A stretch of DNA of 25,569 nucleotides from a virus, in IMG/VR virus record IMGVR_UViG_3300042303_001034, positions 1-25,569 of that record; one strand, written 5' to 3'. The notes under the pieces are model-generated. The model was not told the DNA's origin, made no database searches, and saw only the letters and a list, made by a program, of their open reading frames with translations. Positions 7,752-15,309 of this stretch are shown here, piece after piece; position 1 is the first letter of the stretch, and every line of letters begins with the position of its first letter. The position numbers were made by a program, and so were the translations under genes.

Positions 7752-8378
7752 GTGCGCAAATTTTTAACAGTTGAGATCGGTCGGACCCCAGAGGAAACAT
7801 TCGACCCAAGCAAAGATTCATTTACAAAGGCACTGATCAATCGCAAAGTGAACATGCTGATCGAGCGCCTCGGATTCAGATATCACGAGCGTGACGATTT
7901 AAAGCAAGATCTCCTAGCTCGAGTCATTAAAAGCCTGGAAAGTTACGACGCGAGCATTGGAAATCCCTATCCATTCATTACCGCCGTCGTGGATCGTCAA
8001 GTTTCCAACATCTTGCGAGACCGAAACGCGGACAAGCGCTGCAGCGGCGAGATGGTGAGTCTAAACGTCAACATCATGAATGAGGATGCAGGCCCAACCG
8101 AACTGCTCCAAACGATCAGCGATCGAGAAGTCGACCGACGCCTTGGACGCGAGCGCACGTTGAGCGAAGAACAATTGAACGATCTTAAATCCGATATGGG
8201 GAACGTGATCAAACGATTGCCAAAACGACTTCAAGATTTTCTGGAGCTTAAGAAAACACTAAGCCTAAATGAAATCGTGAATGAACTCGGCGTTCCTAGA
8301 TCGACGCTTGGAGATTGGATGAATGAGATCCGCGTTCACTTTGAAGAAGCCGGTCTCGAAAAATATTTCCTCAAATAG
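7752..8378 (+). CDS. Sigma-70-like protein, second of a pair
   Basis: A 208-residue protein with the same layout as the gene before it. Region 2 (about 22-95) includes HERDDLKQDLLARVIKSLES, then YDASIGNPYPFITAVVDRQV and the basic LRDRNADKR. Region 4 (about 150-205) includes KRLPKRLQDFLELKKTLSLN, NELGVPRSTLGDWMNEI and the final EEAGLEKYFLK. The start is a GTG at 7752 with GGAG seven bases upstream. The two proteins share about the same length and motif order, so they are probably paralogues from an old duplication. Both look intact. A role in switching element transcription is inferred. Confidence 0.78.
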   Translation: MRKFLTVEIGRTPEETFDPSKDSFTKALINRKVNMLIERLGFRYHERDDLKQDLLARVIKSLESYDASIGNPYPFITAVVDRQVSNILRDRNADKRCSGEMVSLNVNIMNEDAGPTELLQTISDREVDRRLGRERTLSEEQLNDLKSDMGNVIKRLPKRLQDFLELKKTLSLNEIVNELGVPRSTLGDWMNEIRVHFEEAGLEKYFLK

Positions 8379-8466
8379 TTCCGTCAGTTTGCGCTCCAAC
8401 CGGGAAGTAATACCAATAGAGAAACACTCTTTTCAAAACATCACGCACAGCATAAGGATCATCAAT

Positions 8467-8706
8467 ATGTCCGGTCCACAATTAGATATCGATACACGCA
8501 TCAGTATTTCACTCGCAGTTGGAAGTTACTTGCGAGCAGTCGATCGCTTCGACGCGGCGTCCCAAGCGATGACGGAGGCATGCTCTGAACTGAGAGAGCA
8601 AATCGACGGGCCAGCACGATTCGTGGTCCAAGTTGAGTATAGGCACTATCTCGTCACCAGAGACCACGAAGGCAACTTCGAAATCGAGCAAATCGAGTCG
8701 CTTTAG
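8467..8706 (+). CDS. Small hypothetical protein
   Basis: A 79-residue protein with an alpha-helical first half (LAVGSYLRAVDRFDAASQAM) and a short beta second half (ARFVVQVEYRHYLVTRDHEG). The start at 8467 has AAGGA eight bases upstream and begins a clean composition, whereas the open frame continues back to 8323 through sequence that belongs to the sigma-like gene. No family is recognised. It is the fifth gene of the early operon. Confidence 0.6.
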   Translation: MSGPQLDIDTRISISLAVGSYLRAVDRFDAASQAMTEACSELREQIDGPARFVVQVEYRHYLVTRDHEGNFEIEQIESL

Positions 8707-8757
8707 AGACGCCGCAATCCAGCATGAAGAAAGCAACAGGTCAGGAGGCCATACAAC

Positions 8758-8979
8758 ATGGACGAGCGAATAAACCCTTGCGTTCCTGCAGAACGCGTCT
8801 GCCTCAAGTGTGGTGAGAAATTCCTCTCGCGGGGACCTGCCAATCGCATTTGTAAGAAATGCGCTCGGATCAATGCGGGCTATGGTTCGATTCCTGAAAC
8901 CCTACTTGCCAAGCAACGAGGTTCCAAGCGCCACAACGGAATCATCATCGATGACACGGCTGACATCCTGCCCGACTAG
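8758..8979 (+). CDS. Small zinc-ribbon protein
   Basis: A 73-residue protein with CLKCGEKF (about residues 15-22) and CKKCARIN (about 32-39), that is CxxC-x13-CxxC, the spacing of a compact zinc ribbon. The rest is basic, with a short acidic tail. AGGAGG nine bases before the ATG is among the strongest ribosome sites in the window. Such proteins in phage early regions often bind nucleic acid or regulate transcription; no more specific role can be given. Confidence 0.78.
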   Translation: MDERINPCVPAERVCLKCGEKFLSRGPANRICKKCARINAGYGSIPETLLAKQRGSKRHNGIIIDDTADILPD

Positions 8980-9045
8980 TTAGGTGTCTGACGCAATTAC
9001 CAATCTCACCCGGCAATTTTATTGTTCCAAGCTCGAAAGATTACT

Positions 9046-10104
9046 GTGAATCTAACCATTTCCCCAACGAGTGAAAGCGGCGCCGGTTGCGACAAATTGG
9101 TTCTGACGTATTCAGCACTCAACACGTTTCGCAACTGCCCGCGCAAGTATAAGCATCGCTATCTCGACAACCTGCGTCCGCGTGAGCGGGCTGAGGCACT
9201 TTCCTTTGGAGGCATTGTCCACAGTACCATTGAACTGTGGTATCGCTCTGTCCGGGATCCGAATCGCTTGGAATCGGTATTGAATCATCTAGACGAACAA
9301 TTCCCGGATCAAAGTGTTGACGACTTGCAAAAGCCACTTTGGCATCTGGCTCGGGCCATGTTCACAGGGTATGCCAACCGCTATGCGACCGAAGACTTCG
9401 ACATCATTGAGATTGAAAAGGAATTCGTCGCTGAGATTCGTAATCCCGATACGGGGCGCCAAAGCCAAACGTTTCGAATCGCGGGTAAGGTTGATGGAAT
9501 CGTGAAGGTCCATGATGGCATGTATCTGCTGGAGCATAAGACAGCATCGAATGTCGATGCTAACTATCTCGATAAGCTGTGGACCGATACGCAAATCGCC
9601 CTTTACAGCCATTACCTACGTGAGCTTGGCTATCCAATCGTAGGGGTCATTTACAACGTGCTTTTGAAGTCACGTCTCAAACAAGGGCGTGGTGAGACGC
9701 AGCAGGAGTACGAGGTTCGGCATGCGGAGCTGGCTGCTAAAAACAAGAGCGGCAAATCAACTGCCAAGCGACAGATGCCTGAGACAGATGTTGAGTTTCA
9801 GTCGCGGCTGACTGAGTGGTACTCACGTCCCGAAGCGTTCCATCGCGAATTCATTTACTTGTCAGAAGATCGACTCGCCATGCTTCAAGACGAAGTTTGG
9901 GAGATCACGCAGCAATATCTCGATGCCAGGCGCCGAGGTAAGTGGCTTCTGAATACTTCGAACTGCTTCTCGTACCAGAGGCCATGTGAATACCTGCCGT
10001 TCTGCCAAAGCGGCTTCAATCCCAACGTTGCAGACAACCTCTATGAGATTGCACTGCCACACGAAGAACTCTCCCCTGTAGATTCTTACGCACCCTCGTT
10101 TTGA
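9046..10104 (+). CDS. PD-(D/E)XK nuclease of the RecB/Cas4/AddB type
   Basis: A 352-residue exonuclease-like protein of the PDDEXK_1 group. In order it shows SALNTFRNCPRKYKHRYL with Cys31, GGIVHSTIEL with His59, GKVDGIV with Asp150, LLEHKTAS with the E163-x-K165 pair, and QIALYSHYL with Gln183 and Tyr187. It ends with Cys307, Cys314 and Cys320 in NCFSYQRPCEYLPFC. One N-terminal plus three C-terminal cysteines is the pattern that holds a 4Fe-4S cluster in Cas4, AddB and Dna2. The start is uncertain: GTG at 9046 has a weak AAAG upstream, and TTG at 9022 is possible. The next gene, a Sak4-like ATPase, suggests joint work in recombination: resection followed by strand annealing. Confidence 0.9.
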   Translation: MNLTISPTSESGAGCDKLVLTYSALNTFRNCPRKYKHRYLDNLRPRERAEALSFGGIVHSTIELWYRSVRDPNRLESVLNHLDEQFPDQSVDDLQKPLWHLARAMFTGYANRYATEDFDIIEIEKEFVAEIRNPDTGRQSQTFRIAGKVDGIVKVHDGMYLLEHKTASNVDANYLDKLWTDTQIALYSHYLRELGYPIVGVIYNVLLKSRLKQGRGETQQEYEVRHAELAAKNKSGKSTAKRQMPETDVEFQSRLTEWYSRPEAFHREFIYLSEDRLAMLQDEVWEITQQYLDARRRGKWLLNTSNCFSYQRPCEYLPFCQSGFNPNVADNLYEIALPHEELSPVDSYAPSF

Positions 10105-10121
10105 AAGGAATTTTTTACACG

Positions 10122-10904
10122 ATGACATTAACACTACCAACGGAAAGAACCAAGACCGTGACCGAACTTGGGAAGCAGACTATCCTAGTTTATTCTGCAC
10201 CAAAATTAGGGAAAAGCTCGTGGTCTGCCCGGTTTCCCGAGGCGATCTTCTTCGAATGCGAACCAGGCCTAAATCACCTCGAGGTATTCAAGGTCCCGAC
10301 ATACAAGTGGGAAGACTTCCTCGACGCATGCAAGCTTATTGCAAAGGGTGATCATCCGTTCAAGACGATCGTTATCGATACCGTCGACAACGCGTTCAAA
10401 ATGTGCAGTGAGCATGTTTGTAGCAAGCATGGGATCGAATATGAAGGGGACCTCGGCCATGGAAAAGGCTGGGCTTTGGTCAAAAACGAGTGGCACCGAG
10501 TGCTTACTCGACTGGCAAGCCTTCCGTACGGTTTGATTCTGATCTCGCACGCTCAGGACAAGACCATCGAAACACGGACTGGTGAATATACCAAGACGCA
10601 ACCGAGTCTTCCCGATCGCGCCCGAAACGTTGTTCTCGGGTTGGTGGACATCATCCTCTTCGGTGAATCGATTCCCAAGAAAGATGCCGCAGGTAACGTG
10701 ACTATCGAACGAGTGCTGCGCACCAAGCCGCATCCAACGTACGAAGCTGGTGATCGCACAGGTCGGTTGCCAGACGTTCTCCCTCTTGATTACGACGCCT
10801 TTGTAACGGCATTCAATTCACCCGCTCGAGGCCAACAAACCGGCAATGGCATCGCAGCGACCAGTTCAACGCCGGCAAGTACCCAGATTGGAAAGGTTAA
10901 ATAA
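10122..10904 (+). CDS. AAA_24 / Sak4-like RecA-fold ATPase
   Basis: A 260-residue phage nucleotide-binding protein of the AAA_24 type. The Walker A motif is SAPKLGKSS (residues 25-33). The Walker B motif is TIVIDT (82-87). A later LILISHAQDK segment (138-147) fits the sensor motif of RecA-fold proteins. The family includes Sak4, which anneals single strands together with a phage SSB; this pairing is known for the family, and here a DUF669 protein follows directly. The ATG at 10122 is preferred over a TTG at 10101; AAAGGA lies 12 bases upstream. The stop overlaps the next start (TAATG). The C-terminal 40 residues are low-complexity and likely flexible. Confidence 0.88.
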   Translation: MTLTLPTERTKTVTELGKQTILVYSAPKLGKSSWSARFPEAIFFECEPGLNHLEVFKVPTYKWEDFLDACKLIAKGDHPFKTIVIDTVDNAFKMCSEHVCSKHGIEYEGDLGHGKGWALVKNEWHRVLTRLASLPYGLILISHAQDKTIETRTGEYTKTQPSLPDRARNVVLGLVDIILFGESIPKKDAAGNVTIERVLRTKPHPTYEAGDRTGRLPDVLPLDYDAFVTAFNSPARGQQTGNGIAATSSTPASTQIGKVK

Positions 10905-11359
10905 TGAGTGAATACGAAAGTCATAAATCCGACAGCGTTGACCTCACATCGTTTGACGATGAGTTCAACACAGTAGAGGCACCTAGCCAGGAGGATGTCG
11001 CAGATGGCAAGTATCAAGTCCGCATCGAGTCGGTGCGACTCGAGAGCAGTCAAAAGGGCGACCCGATGATCAAGTTCGATTTGGAAGTGCTGTCTGGCTC
11101 CCAAGCGGGCCGCCACATCTTCAAGAACTCAGTCATCACGCAGGCTTCGTTGCCGTACGTAAAAGGCGATTTGAAAACGCTCGGCATCGAGCTTGCCAGA
11201 TTCAGTGCATTGGCTGGCCGACTTGAAGAACTGCTCGATGTGACCTTGGAAGTCACGAAGCGGACTCGCGGTGACTACACCAACGTCTACTTCAATCGAC
11301 GCGTTAGGCTTGCTACGAACACTAGAAAAAGTGTCTCCGATGCCGATCTGCCGTTCTAG
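10904..11359 (+). CDS. DUF669 protein, probable phage SSB
   Basis: A 151-residue protein of the DUF669 type, which occurs beside Sak4-like ATPases in phage replication modules. It has an acidic N-terminus, then GKYQVRIESVRLESSQKGDP and an OB-like beta region containing HIFKNSVIT and YVKGDLKTLGIEL. The last six residues are DADLPF (146-151), which closely resembles the acidic DDDIPF tip with which bacterial SSB recruits partners. Single-strand binding is therefore the best guess; the fold itself was not tested. Its start overlaps the previous stop (TAATG), and a bidirectional terminator follows. Confidence 0.85.
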   Translation: MSEYESHKSDSVDLTSFDDEFNTVEAPSQEDVADGKYQVRIESVRLESSQKGDPMIKFDLEVLSGSQAGRHIFKNSVITQASLPYVKGDLKTLGIELARFSALAGRLEELLDVTLEVTKRTRGDYTNVYFNRRVRLATNTRKSVSDADLPF

Positions 11360-11375
11360 TTCGCTAATGAAACTC

Positions 11376-11414
11376 AAAGGGGGATAGGCATCAATCGAGG
11401 TCTATTCCCTTTTT
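11376..11414. terminator. Bidirectional factor-independent terminator
   Basis: AAAGGGGGATAG (11376-11387) pairs with CTATTCCCTTT (11402-11412) with one bulge and a G-U pair, around a 14-base loop, and is followed by a run of T on the plus strand. It lies between the DUF669 stop on the plus strand and the toxin reading frame ending at 11424 on the minus strand, so it can end transcription from both sides. Its position right after 11424 also supports the read-through end of the toxin as the original gene end. Confidence 0.75.
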
Positions 11415-11423
11415 CAAGCTGGT

Positions 11424-11714
11424 TTACTTTCGTTGATTCCATGTCTCATGAGGAACACTTGAATGAACAAGCCCCAACACGACAATTCACTCAAACACAT
11501 AGCTCAAGATATACGGAAACTGTCGAATTGGGACTGGTCGAACCTTTCCGTATGTCGACGCATAGAGCTCTGGAAACTGTTTGATTCGATCAATACTTTC
11601 TGTCACCGAGTCACGGGCATCATCGCCAAGTTCTTCCGAGATAGAGCCATAGAACTCGTGCATCCCTCGAATCTCGACTTCAGCTTCGGGGCGAATAATT
11701 ACTGGATAGCTCAT
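11424..11714 (-). pseudogene. RelE/ParE-type toxin with in-frame stop
   Basis: The ATG at 11714 overlaps the antitoxin stop (ATGA). The first 75 codons encode a RelE/ParE-superfamily toxin: SYPVIIRPEAEVEIRGMHEF, then a helix ending in ESIDRIKQFPELYAS, then RPVPIRQFPYILSYVFE. There a TGA (11487-11489) stops translation. Reading on in the same frame gives IVVLGLVHSSVPHETWNQRK and a TAA at 11424-11426. This is exactly the missing last strand and tail of the family (compare the usual VLGVVHSSRHPETW). The full frame of about 96 codons equals the normal family length, so a single nonsense mutation is the simplest reading. The last strand carries active-site or core residues in this fold, so the 75-residue product is probably inactive. 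A sequencing error must be ruled out. Confidence 0.8.
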
Positions 11715-11926
11715 TGCTTTTTGAACAGTTCCGCCTTCACTTCCTCCCAAGGTCGACCTTCCGTTGGGTCAGCCTCGTACTTGGCTAGCCGTTCATCAAG
11801 TATTCGGCGGTGTTCCTCAGAAAGCTCAATTTCGTTCGGTTGAATGGAATCCCAGATTTGAGCCGCCAATTCCATCCGCTGTGAAACGGGTAGGGCAAGT
11901 ATCTCAGGAGGTAGGGAGGTTGGCAT
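11711..11926 (-). CDS. Antitoxin of the addiction-module component family
   Basis: A 71-residue protein like the TIGR02574 / PF09720 antitoxins that pair with RelE/ParE toxins. The hallmarks are LALPVSQRMELAAQIWDSI in the N-terminal half and HRRILDERLAKYEADPTEG followed by PWEEVKAEL at the end. The ATG at 11926 is preferred over a TTG at 11932; there is no strong ribosome site. Antitoxins of this class bind the toxin with the C-terminus and the operator with the N-terminus. The pair sits against the flow of the early operon, between DUF669 and rusA, as an inserted cassette. With its toxin broken it may now be an orphan. Confidence 0.85.
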   Translation of the reverse strand: MPTSLPPEILALPVSQRMELAAQIWDSIQPNEIELSEEHRRILDERLAKYEADPTEGRPWEEVKAELFKKQ

Positions 11927-11990
11927 CGTCAAGACTCGCTAATCGTTGGGAAATTTGTGTGACGAATAAATTATACAACAAGGAAGGGCC

Positions 11991-12338
11991 ATGTTAAATC
12001 TTGATCTCCCGTATCCGCCTTCTGTTAATCACTACTTCAGTTACTACCAGGGGCGTCCCGTTTTATCCAAGGACGCACGCACCTATCGACATCAAGTGCG
12101 CCGCATTGCAATCACCAAGGGTATCAAGCCATTGATGGGACCGCTGAATGTTCATATCGATATTTTTCCACCGGATAAACGAAGGAGAGATATCGACAAC
12201 TGTTTTAAGAGTGTTTTGGATGCCTTGCAGCATGCTGGAGTCTTTTGGGATGACAGCCAGATCGTTGTTCTGCATGCAATTAAGCATCCGCCTAATCAGG
12301 AAGGCCACGTCGTAGTCTCAATTATGGAGATCGCTTAG
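11991..12338 (+). CDS. rusA: RusA-type Holliday junction resolvase
   Basis: A 115-residue protein of the RusA family, which cuts four-way junctions made in phage recombination and replication. The N-terminal YPPSVNHYFSY is the usual start. The catalytic core is KRRRDIDNCFKSVLDALQHA, with Asp67 and Asp69 of the D-x-D-N motif and Lys73, followed by WDDSQIV with the third acidic residue at about 87-88. Length is typical (about 120). AAGGAAGG lies just before the ATG. It is divergent from the antitoxin gene, so its promoter probably sits in the short gap before it. Confidence 0.93.
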   Translation: MLNLDLPYPPSVNHYFSYYQGRPVLSKDARTYRHQVRRIAITKGIKPLMGPLNVHIDIFPPDKRRRDIDNCFKSVLDALQHAGVFWDDSQIVVLHAIKHPPNQEGHVVVSIMEIA

Positions 12339-12340
12339 CC

Positions 12341-12607
12341 ATGTCGCAACTCACCCGTTTCAGTCGCCCAATCGTTCGGCATCTGCCACGTCTCAACCTC
12401 GTTGTCCGTTTCGATGATTCGGGCATTGCAGTCCGCGCGTATCGCTGCCGCAAATGGAAAAGCGTTACATGGGCGCAGCTCGCGTCTCTGTCTGATGATT
12501 CGACGCCAGTGGTCAAAGCCTGCGAGGTCAAGGATGGACTACGAGTTCTGAATGCTCTAGGTGCGACCGTCGCCATCGAAGGAAGCAAGGACGCTCCCAA
12601 GCAATGA
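12341..12607 (+). CDS. Small basic hypothetical protein
   Basis: An 88-residue protein with a basic N-terminus (RFSRPIVRHLPRLNLVVRF), a hydrophobic middle and a variable C-terminus. It starts two bases after the rusA stop, and its end overlaps the helicase start (ATGA), so it is translated in the same unit. A beta-rich core (GIAVRAYRCRKWKSVTW) suggests a small DNA-binding or partner protein. No family is recognised. Confidence 0.6.
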   Translation: MSQLTRFSRPIVRHLPRLNLVVRFDDSGIAVRAYRCRKWKSVTWAQLASLSDDSTPVVKACEVKDGLRVLNALGATVAIEGSKDAPKQ

Positions 12608-14961
12608 CCAACGCACCCTCCAATCTCAAGCTTGAGCAGATCCCGCTATCGTTGCGTTCGACTCCGCAGTGGGTCGCGTGGCGTTACATCACTCGCAATA
12701 GCAAGCAAACCAAAGCGCCAGTCTCACCCCATGATGGTAGTCTCGCTGATTCAACTTCCGGAAAGACTTGGGGTACGTTCGACAACGCCGTCGAAGCATG
12801 TCAAAGTGATAGCTCGCTTGCTGGCGTCGGCTTTGTATTCACGGCTGATGATCCGTACTGTGGACTCGATCTCGACAACAGTATTGACGCGGACGGCAAC
12901 ATTAAACCGTGGGCTCTCGATCTGCTGGCACAGCTGGACAGCTACGCAGAGATCAGTCCATCGCGACGCGGACTCAAGGTCTTCATAAAAGCCAACAAGC
13001 CAGGGAAACGTTGTCGGAAGGCTTATCACGATGGCGGCATCGAGATATACGATCGTGATCGCTTCTTCACAGTAACGGGCGAGCGTCTACCAATCTATCC
13101 ATCAGACATCAATCTCCGCCAGCAGTCGCTCGACCTTGTGTATGGATCAGTCTTCGGAGGCGATGAACCAGGTTCGGCCGTATCCAGCAATCGTGGACCA
13201 TCACCTCCAACCGACGACAAAGCCTCGGTCGCGCTGAGCGATAACGAGATTATCGAGCTCGCGTGCAAGAAACCTCGCACCGGCGATAAGTTTCGATCGC
13301 TGTTGGATGGCAACTGGAATGACAATTACAACTCGGCCAGCGAAGCAGATTCTTCGGTCGTATTTACTTTGGCTTATTACACCAAAGATGCGGCACAGAT
13401 CGATCGTATCTTTCGACAATCAAAGCTCATGCGATCCAAGTGGGATCAGTTGCATGGCAGCGAGACTTACGGTGCAACGACGATTTCGAAGGCGCTCAGT
13501 AAGGTCACCAAGCAATACACACCGAAGAAAAAGCGACCTAGTTCGCAGAGAAGCCAGCCACCAGCGAATCTCGGCTTTCCAAAGTCCGCTATTGACTGGG
13601 ATTTCAAAAGCGATCAGACCGAGAACGCCATGGCTGTCGAGTTCATCGACGGTAATCAAGCCAAATTGCGATACGTTCCATCTTGGAAAAAATGGTTAGC
13701 CTGGGATGGGAAGCGATGGAAGGTCGACGTAGATACGAGCAGAACCACACGGTTAGCTAGGAGGCTCGTTCGCAACTACTGGGATCGTCTACAGCACGTT
13801 CAGTCTGAGAAGCAACAGAAGGAATGGGCCGACTTCTGTCGCTGGGCCAATCGCAAGACCACGATCGAGAACGTTGTCTCTCTTGCTCGATGTGACGCTA
13901 GGACGACGATTGATCACGAGTTGCTGAATCAGAATACTCACTTTCTGAATTTGCAAAACGGAACTCTCGACATGTCTACATGGGATTTTCGAGACCATCG
14001 CCAAACCGACTCCATTACTCAGATCGCCAATGTTGCTTTCGATCCTAAGGCCAATTGTCCAAAGTGGCGTGCGTTCATCGATTTGATTTTTGGCAGCGAT
14101 GATGAAGCTAAGCGATACATCCAGGCACTACTCGGTTATTCTTGCTCTGGCGACGTAGGAGAGCATATCCTGCCGATCTGCTACGGATCCGGTGCCAACG
14201 GGAAATCGACCCTGTGGAATGCAATAGTCGAGTTGCTTGGCGACTATGCGATGCTCGCACCTAGCAAGCTTCTTCTTGGCACAACGAACGAACACGACAC
14301 TGTCATCGCGTCGCTCTACCAGCGGCGTCTGGTAGCCATCAGTGAGCCCGACGAGGGTTCAAAGCTGCGTGAGGCTCGTGTCAAGGAACTGACGGGCGAC
14401 GAGCAAATCACCGCGAGGCGGATGCGTGAGGATTACTGGAGCTTTCGCCGGACGCATAAGTTTTGGCTAAGTACGAATCATTTGCCGCAGATCAACGGTA
14501 CCGATGAAGGCATCTGGCGTCGCATCAAGCTGATTCCGTTCCGAGTTGACCTCCGGAAAGTTACCGAGCCCATCCCTGACTACCACAAACTGCTGGTCGG
14601 CGAGGAAGGACCTGGCATTCTGAATTGGCTGCTTGCGGGGTTCAGGGACTGGAAGGCCAACGGGTTCATTGAGCCTCAATCTGTCATCAATGAGACCCAG
14701 TCGTATCGCGGTAGTTCCGACGAACTCGGTCGCTTCATAACGGACTGCTGCGATGTCTCTCCCGAGCTCGTAGTCGCTTCGTCAGAGCTCTTTGATGCCT
14801 ACCGAGTATGGGGTGGCGACATGAGCCAAGTGCGTTTTTCGAAGCAGATGCAAACCCGTTTTGCGCACTCAAAACGCACTTTCGGAAGGTACCGAAACAA
14901 ACAGGTGTTTGAGGGCATTTCTTTGTCAGAAAGTGATGAAATTGCGCAACTCAATGACTAA
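12604..14961 (+). CDS. Primase / SF3 helicase of the P4-D5 type
   Basis: A 785-residue replication protein. The N-terminus (about 1-180) is an archaeo-eukaryotic primase-like domain: GVGFVFTADDPYCGLDLDN carries the Asp89-x-Asp91 metal pair, then SPSRRGLKVFI and GGIEIYDRDRFFTVTG. Around 210-300 is a linker region like the primase C-terminal domain. From about 440 to 680 lies the phage P4/D5 superfamily-3 helicase: FLNLQNGTLDM, Walker A GSGANGKST (528-536), Walker B-like LVAISEPDEG (576-585) and the sensor WLSTNHLPQINGTDEGIWRR. The C-terminal 100 residues form an HTH-like tail. It would melt the origin, unwind and prime. Its ATGA overlap with the previous gene and the hairpin-rich DNA right after it are notable. 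Confidence 0.92.
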   Translation: MTNAPSNLKLEQIPLSLRSTPQWVAWRYITRNSKQTKAPVSPHDGSLADSTSGKTWGTFDNAVEACQSDSSLAGVGFVFTADDPYCGLDLDNSIDADGNIKPWALDLLAQLDSYAEISPSRRGLKVFIKANKPGKRCRKAYHDGGIEIYDRDRFFTVTGERLPIYPSDINLRQQSLDLVYGSVFGGDEPGSAVSSNRGPSPPTDDKASVALSDNEIIELACKKPRTGDKFRSLLDGNWNDNYNSASEADSSVVFTLAYYTKDAAQIDRIFRQSKLMRSKWDQLHGSETYGATTISKALSKVTKQYTPKKKRPSSQRSQPPANLGFPKSAIDWDFKSDQTENAMAVEFIDGNQAKLRYVPSWKKWLAWDGKRWKVDVDTSRTTRLARRLVRNYWDRLQHVQSEKQQKEWADFCRWANRKTTIENVVSLARCDARTTIDHELLNQNTHFLNLQNGTLDMSTWDFRDHRQTDSITQIANVAFDPKANCPKWRAFIDLIFGSDDEAKRYIQALLGYSCSGDVGEHILPICYGSGANGKSTLWNAIVELLGDYAMLAPSKLLLGTTNEHDTVIASLYQRRLVAISEPDEGSKLREARVKELTGDEQITARRMREDYWSFRRTHKFWLSTNHLPQINGTDEGIWRRIKLIPFRVDLRKVTEPIPDYHKLLVGEEGPGILNWLLAGFRDWKANGFIEPQSVINETQSYRGSSDELGRFITDCCDVSPELVVASSELFDAYRVWGGDMSQVRFSKQMQTRFAHSKRTFGRYRNKQVFEGISLSESDEIAQLND

Positions 14962-15012
14962 TCCAAAAACCTCAAAAACATTGGGATTTTGCCATTTGCG
15001 CCGGCTTGTGGT

Positions 15013-15068
15013 GGGTCACTTCATTATCTTCCATATGCGTGCGTGCATGGAAAACAACAAAAGTACCC
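15013..15068. repeat. Nested stem-loop after the helicase gene
   Basis: The outer arms are GGGTCACTT (15013-15021) and AAGTACCC (15061-15068), 8 pairs with one bulged C. The inner arms are TTCCAT (15029-15034) and ATGGAA (15047-15052), a perfect 6-bp stem around a 12-base loop. It lies 50 bases after the helicase stop codon. Confidence 0.5.
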
Positions 15069-15240
15069 AACGCACCTGGCGCACTGGGCTCAAAAGCGAC
15101 CTTCTGACGGTCGATGTTTCGAGCGCCGTTCGCTGCCCGATCGAGACGCTTCAAACTCACGGATGTAGCTCATCGATCGACGCTGGACTTCGCTTCCGAA
15201 CTTCGCGACTCCAGCATGCGTTCGAGTGTCGAACGACGTT

Positions 15241-15309
15241 GCGCACTGACGCGAGATCTCTTGCAAGCCGCCCAACGCGTCGCCTCGCGCACTCATCGCG
15301 TCAGTGGGC
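15241..15309. repeat. Long-spaced inverted repeat
   Basis: GCGCACTGACGCGA (15241-15254) and TCGCGTCAGTGGGC (15296-15309) are inverted copies matching at 13 of 14 positions, including 11 in a row, with a 41-base spacer. A further hairpin, GTGGGCCA and TGGCCCCAC (15304-15324), overlaps the right arm, so alternative structures are possible. Confidence 0.55.

Noticed and set aside
9046-10104. Part of a CRISPR-Cas system (Cas4)
   Set aside because: The protein looks Cas4-like, but no repeat array, cas1 or cas2 is in the window, and its neighbours are phage recombination genes.
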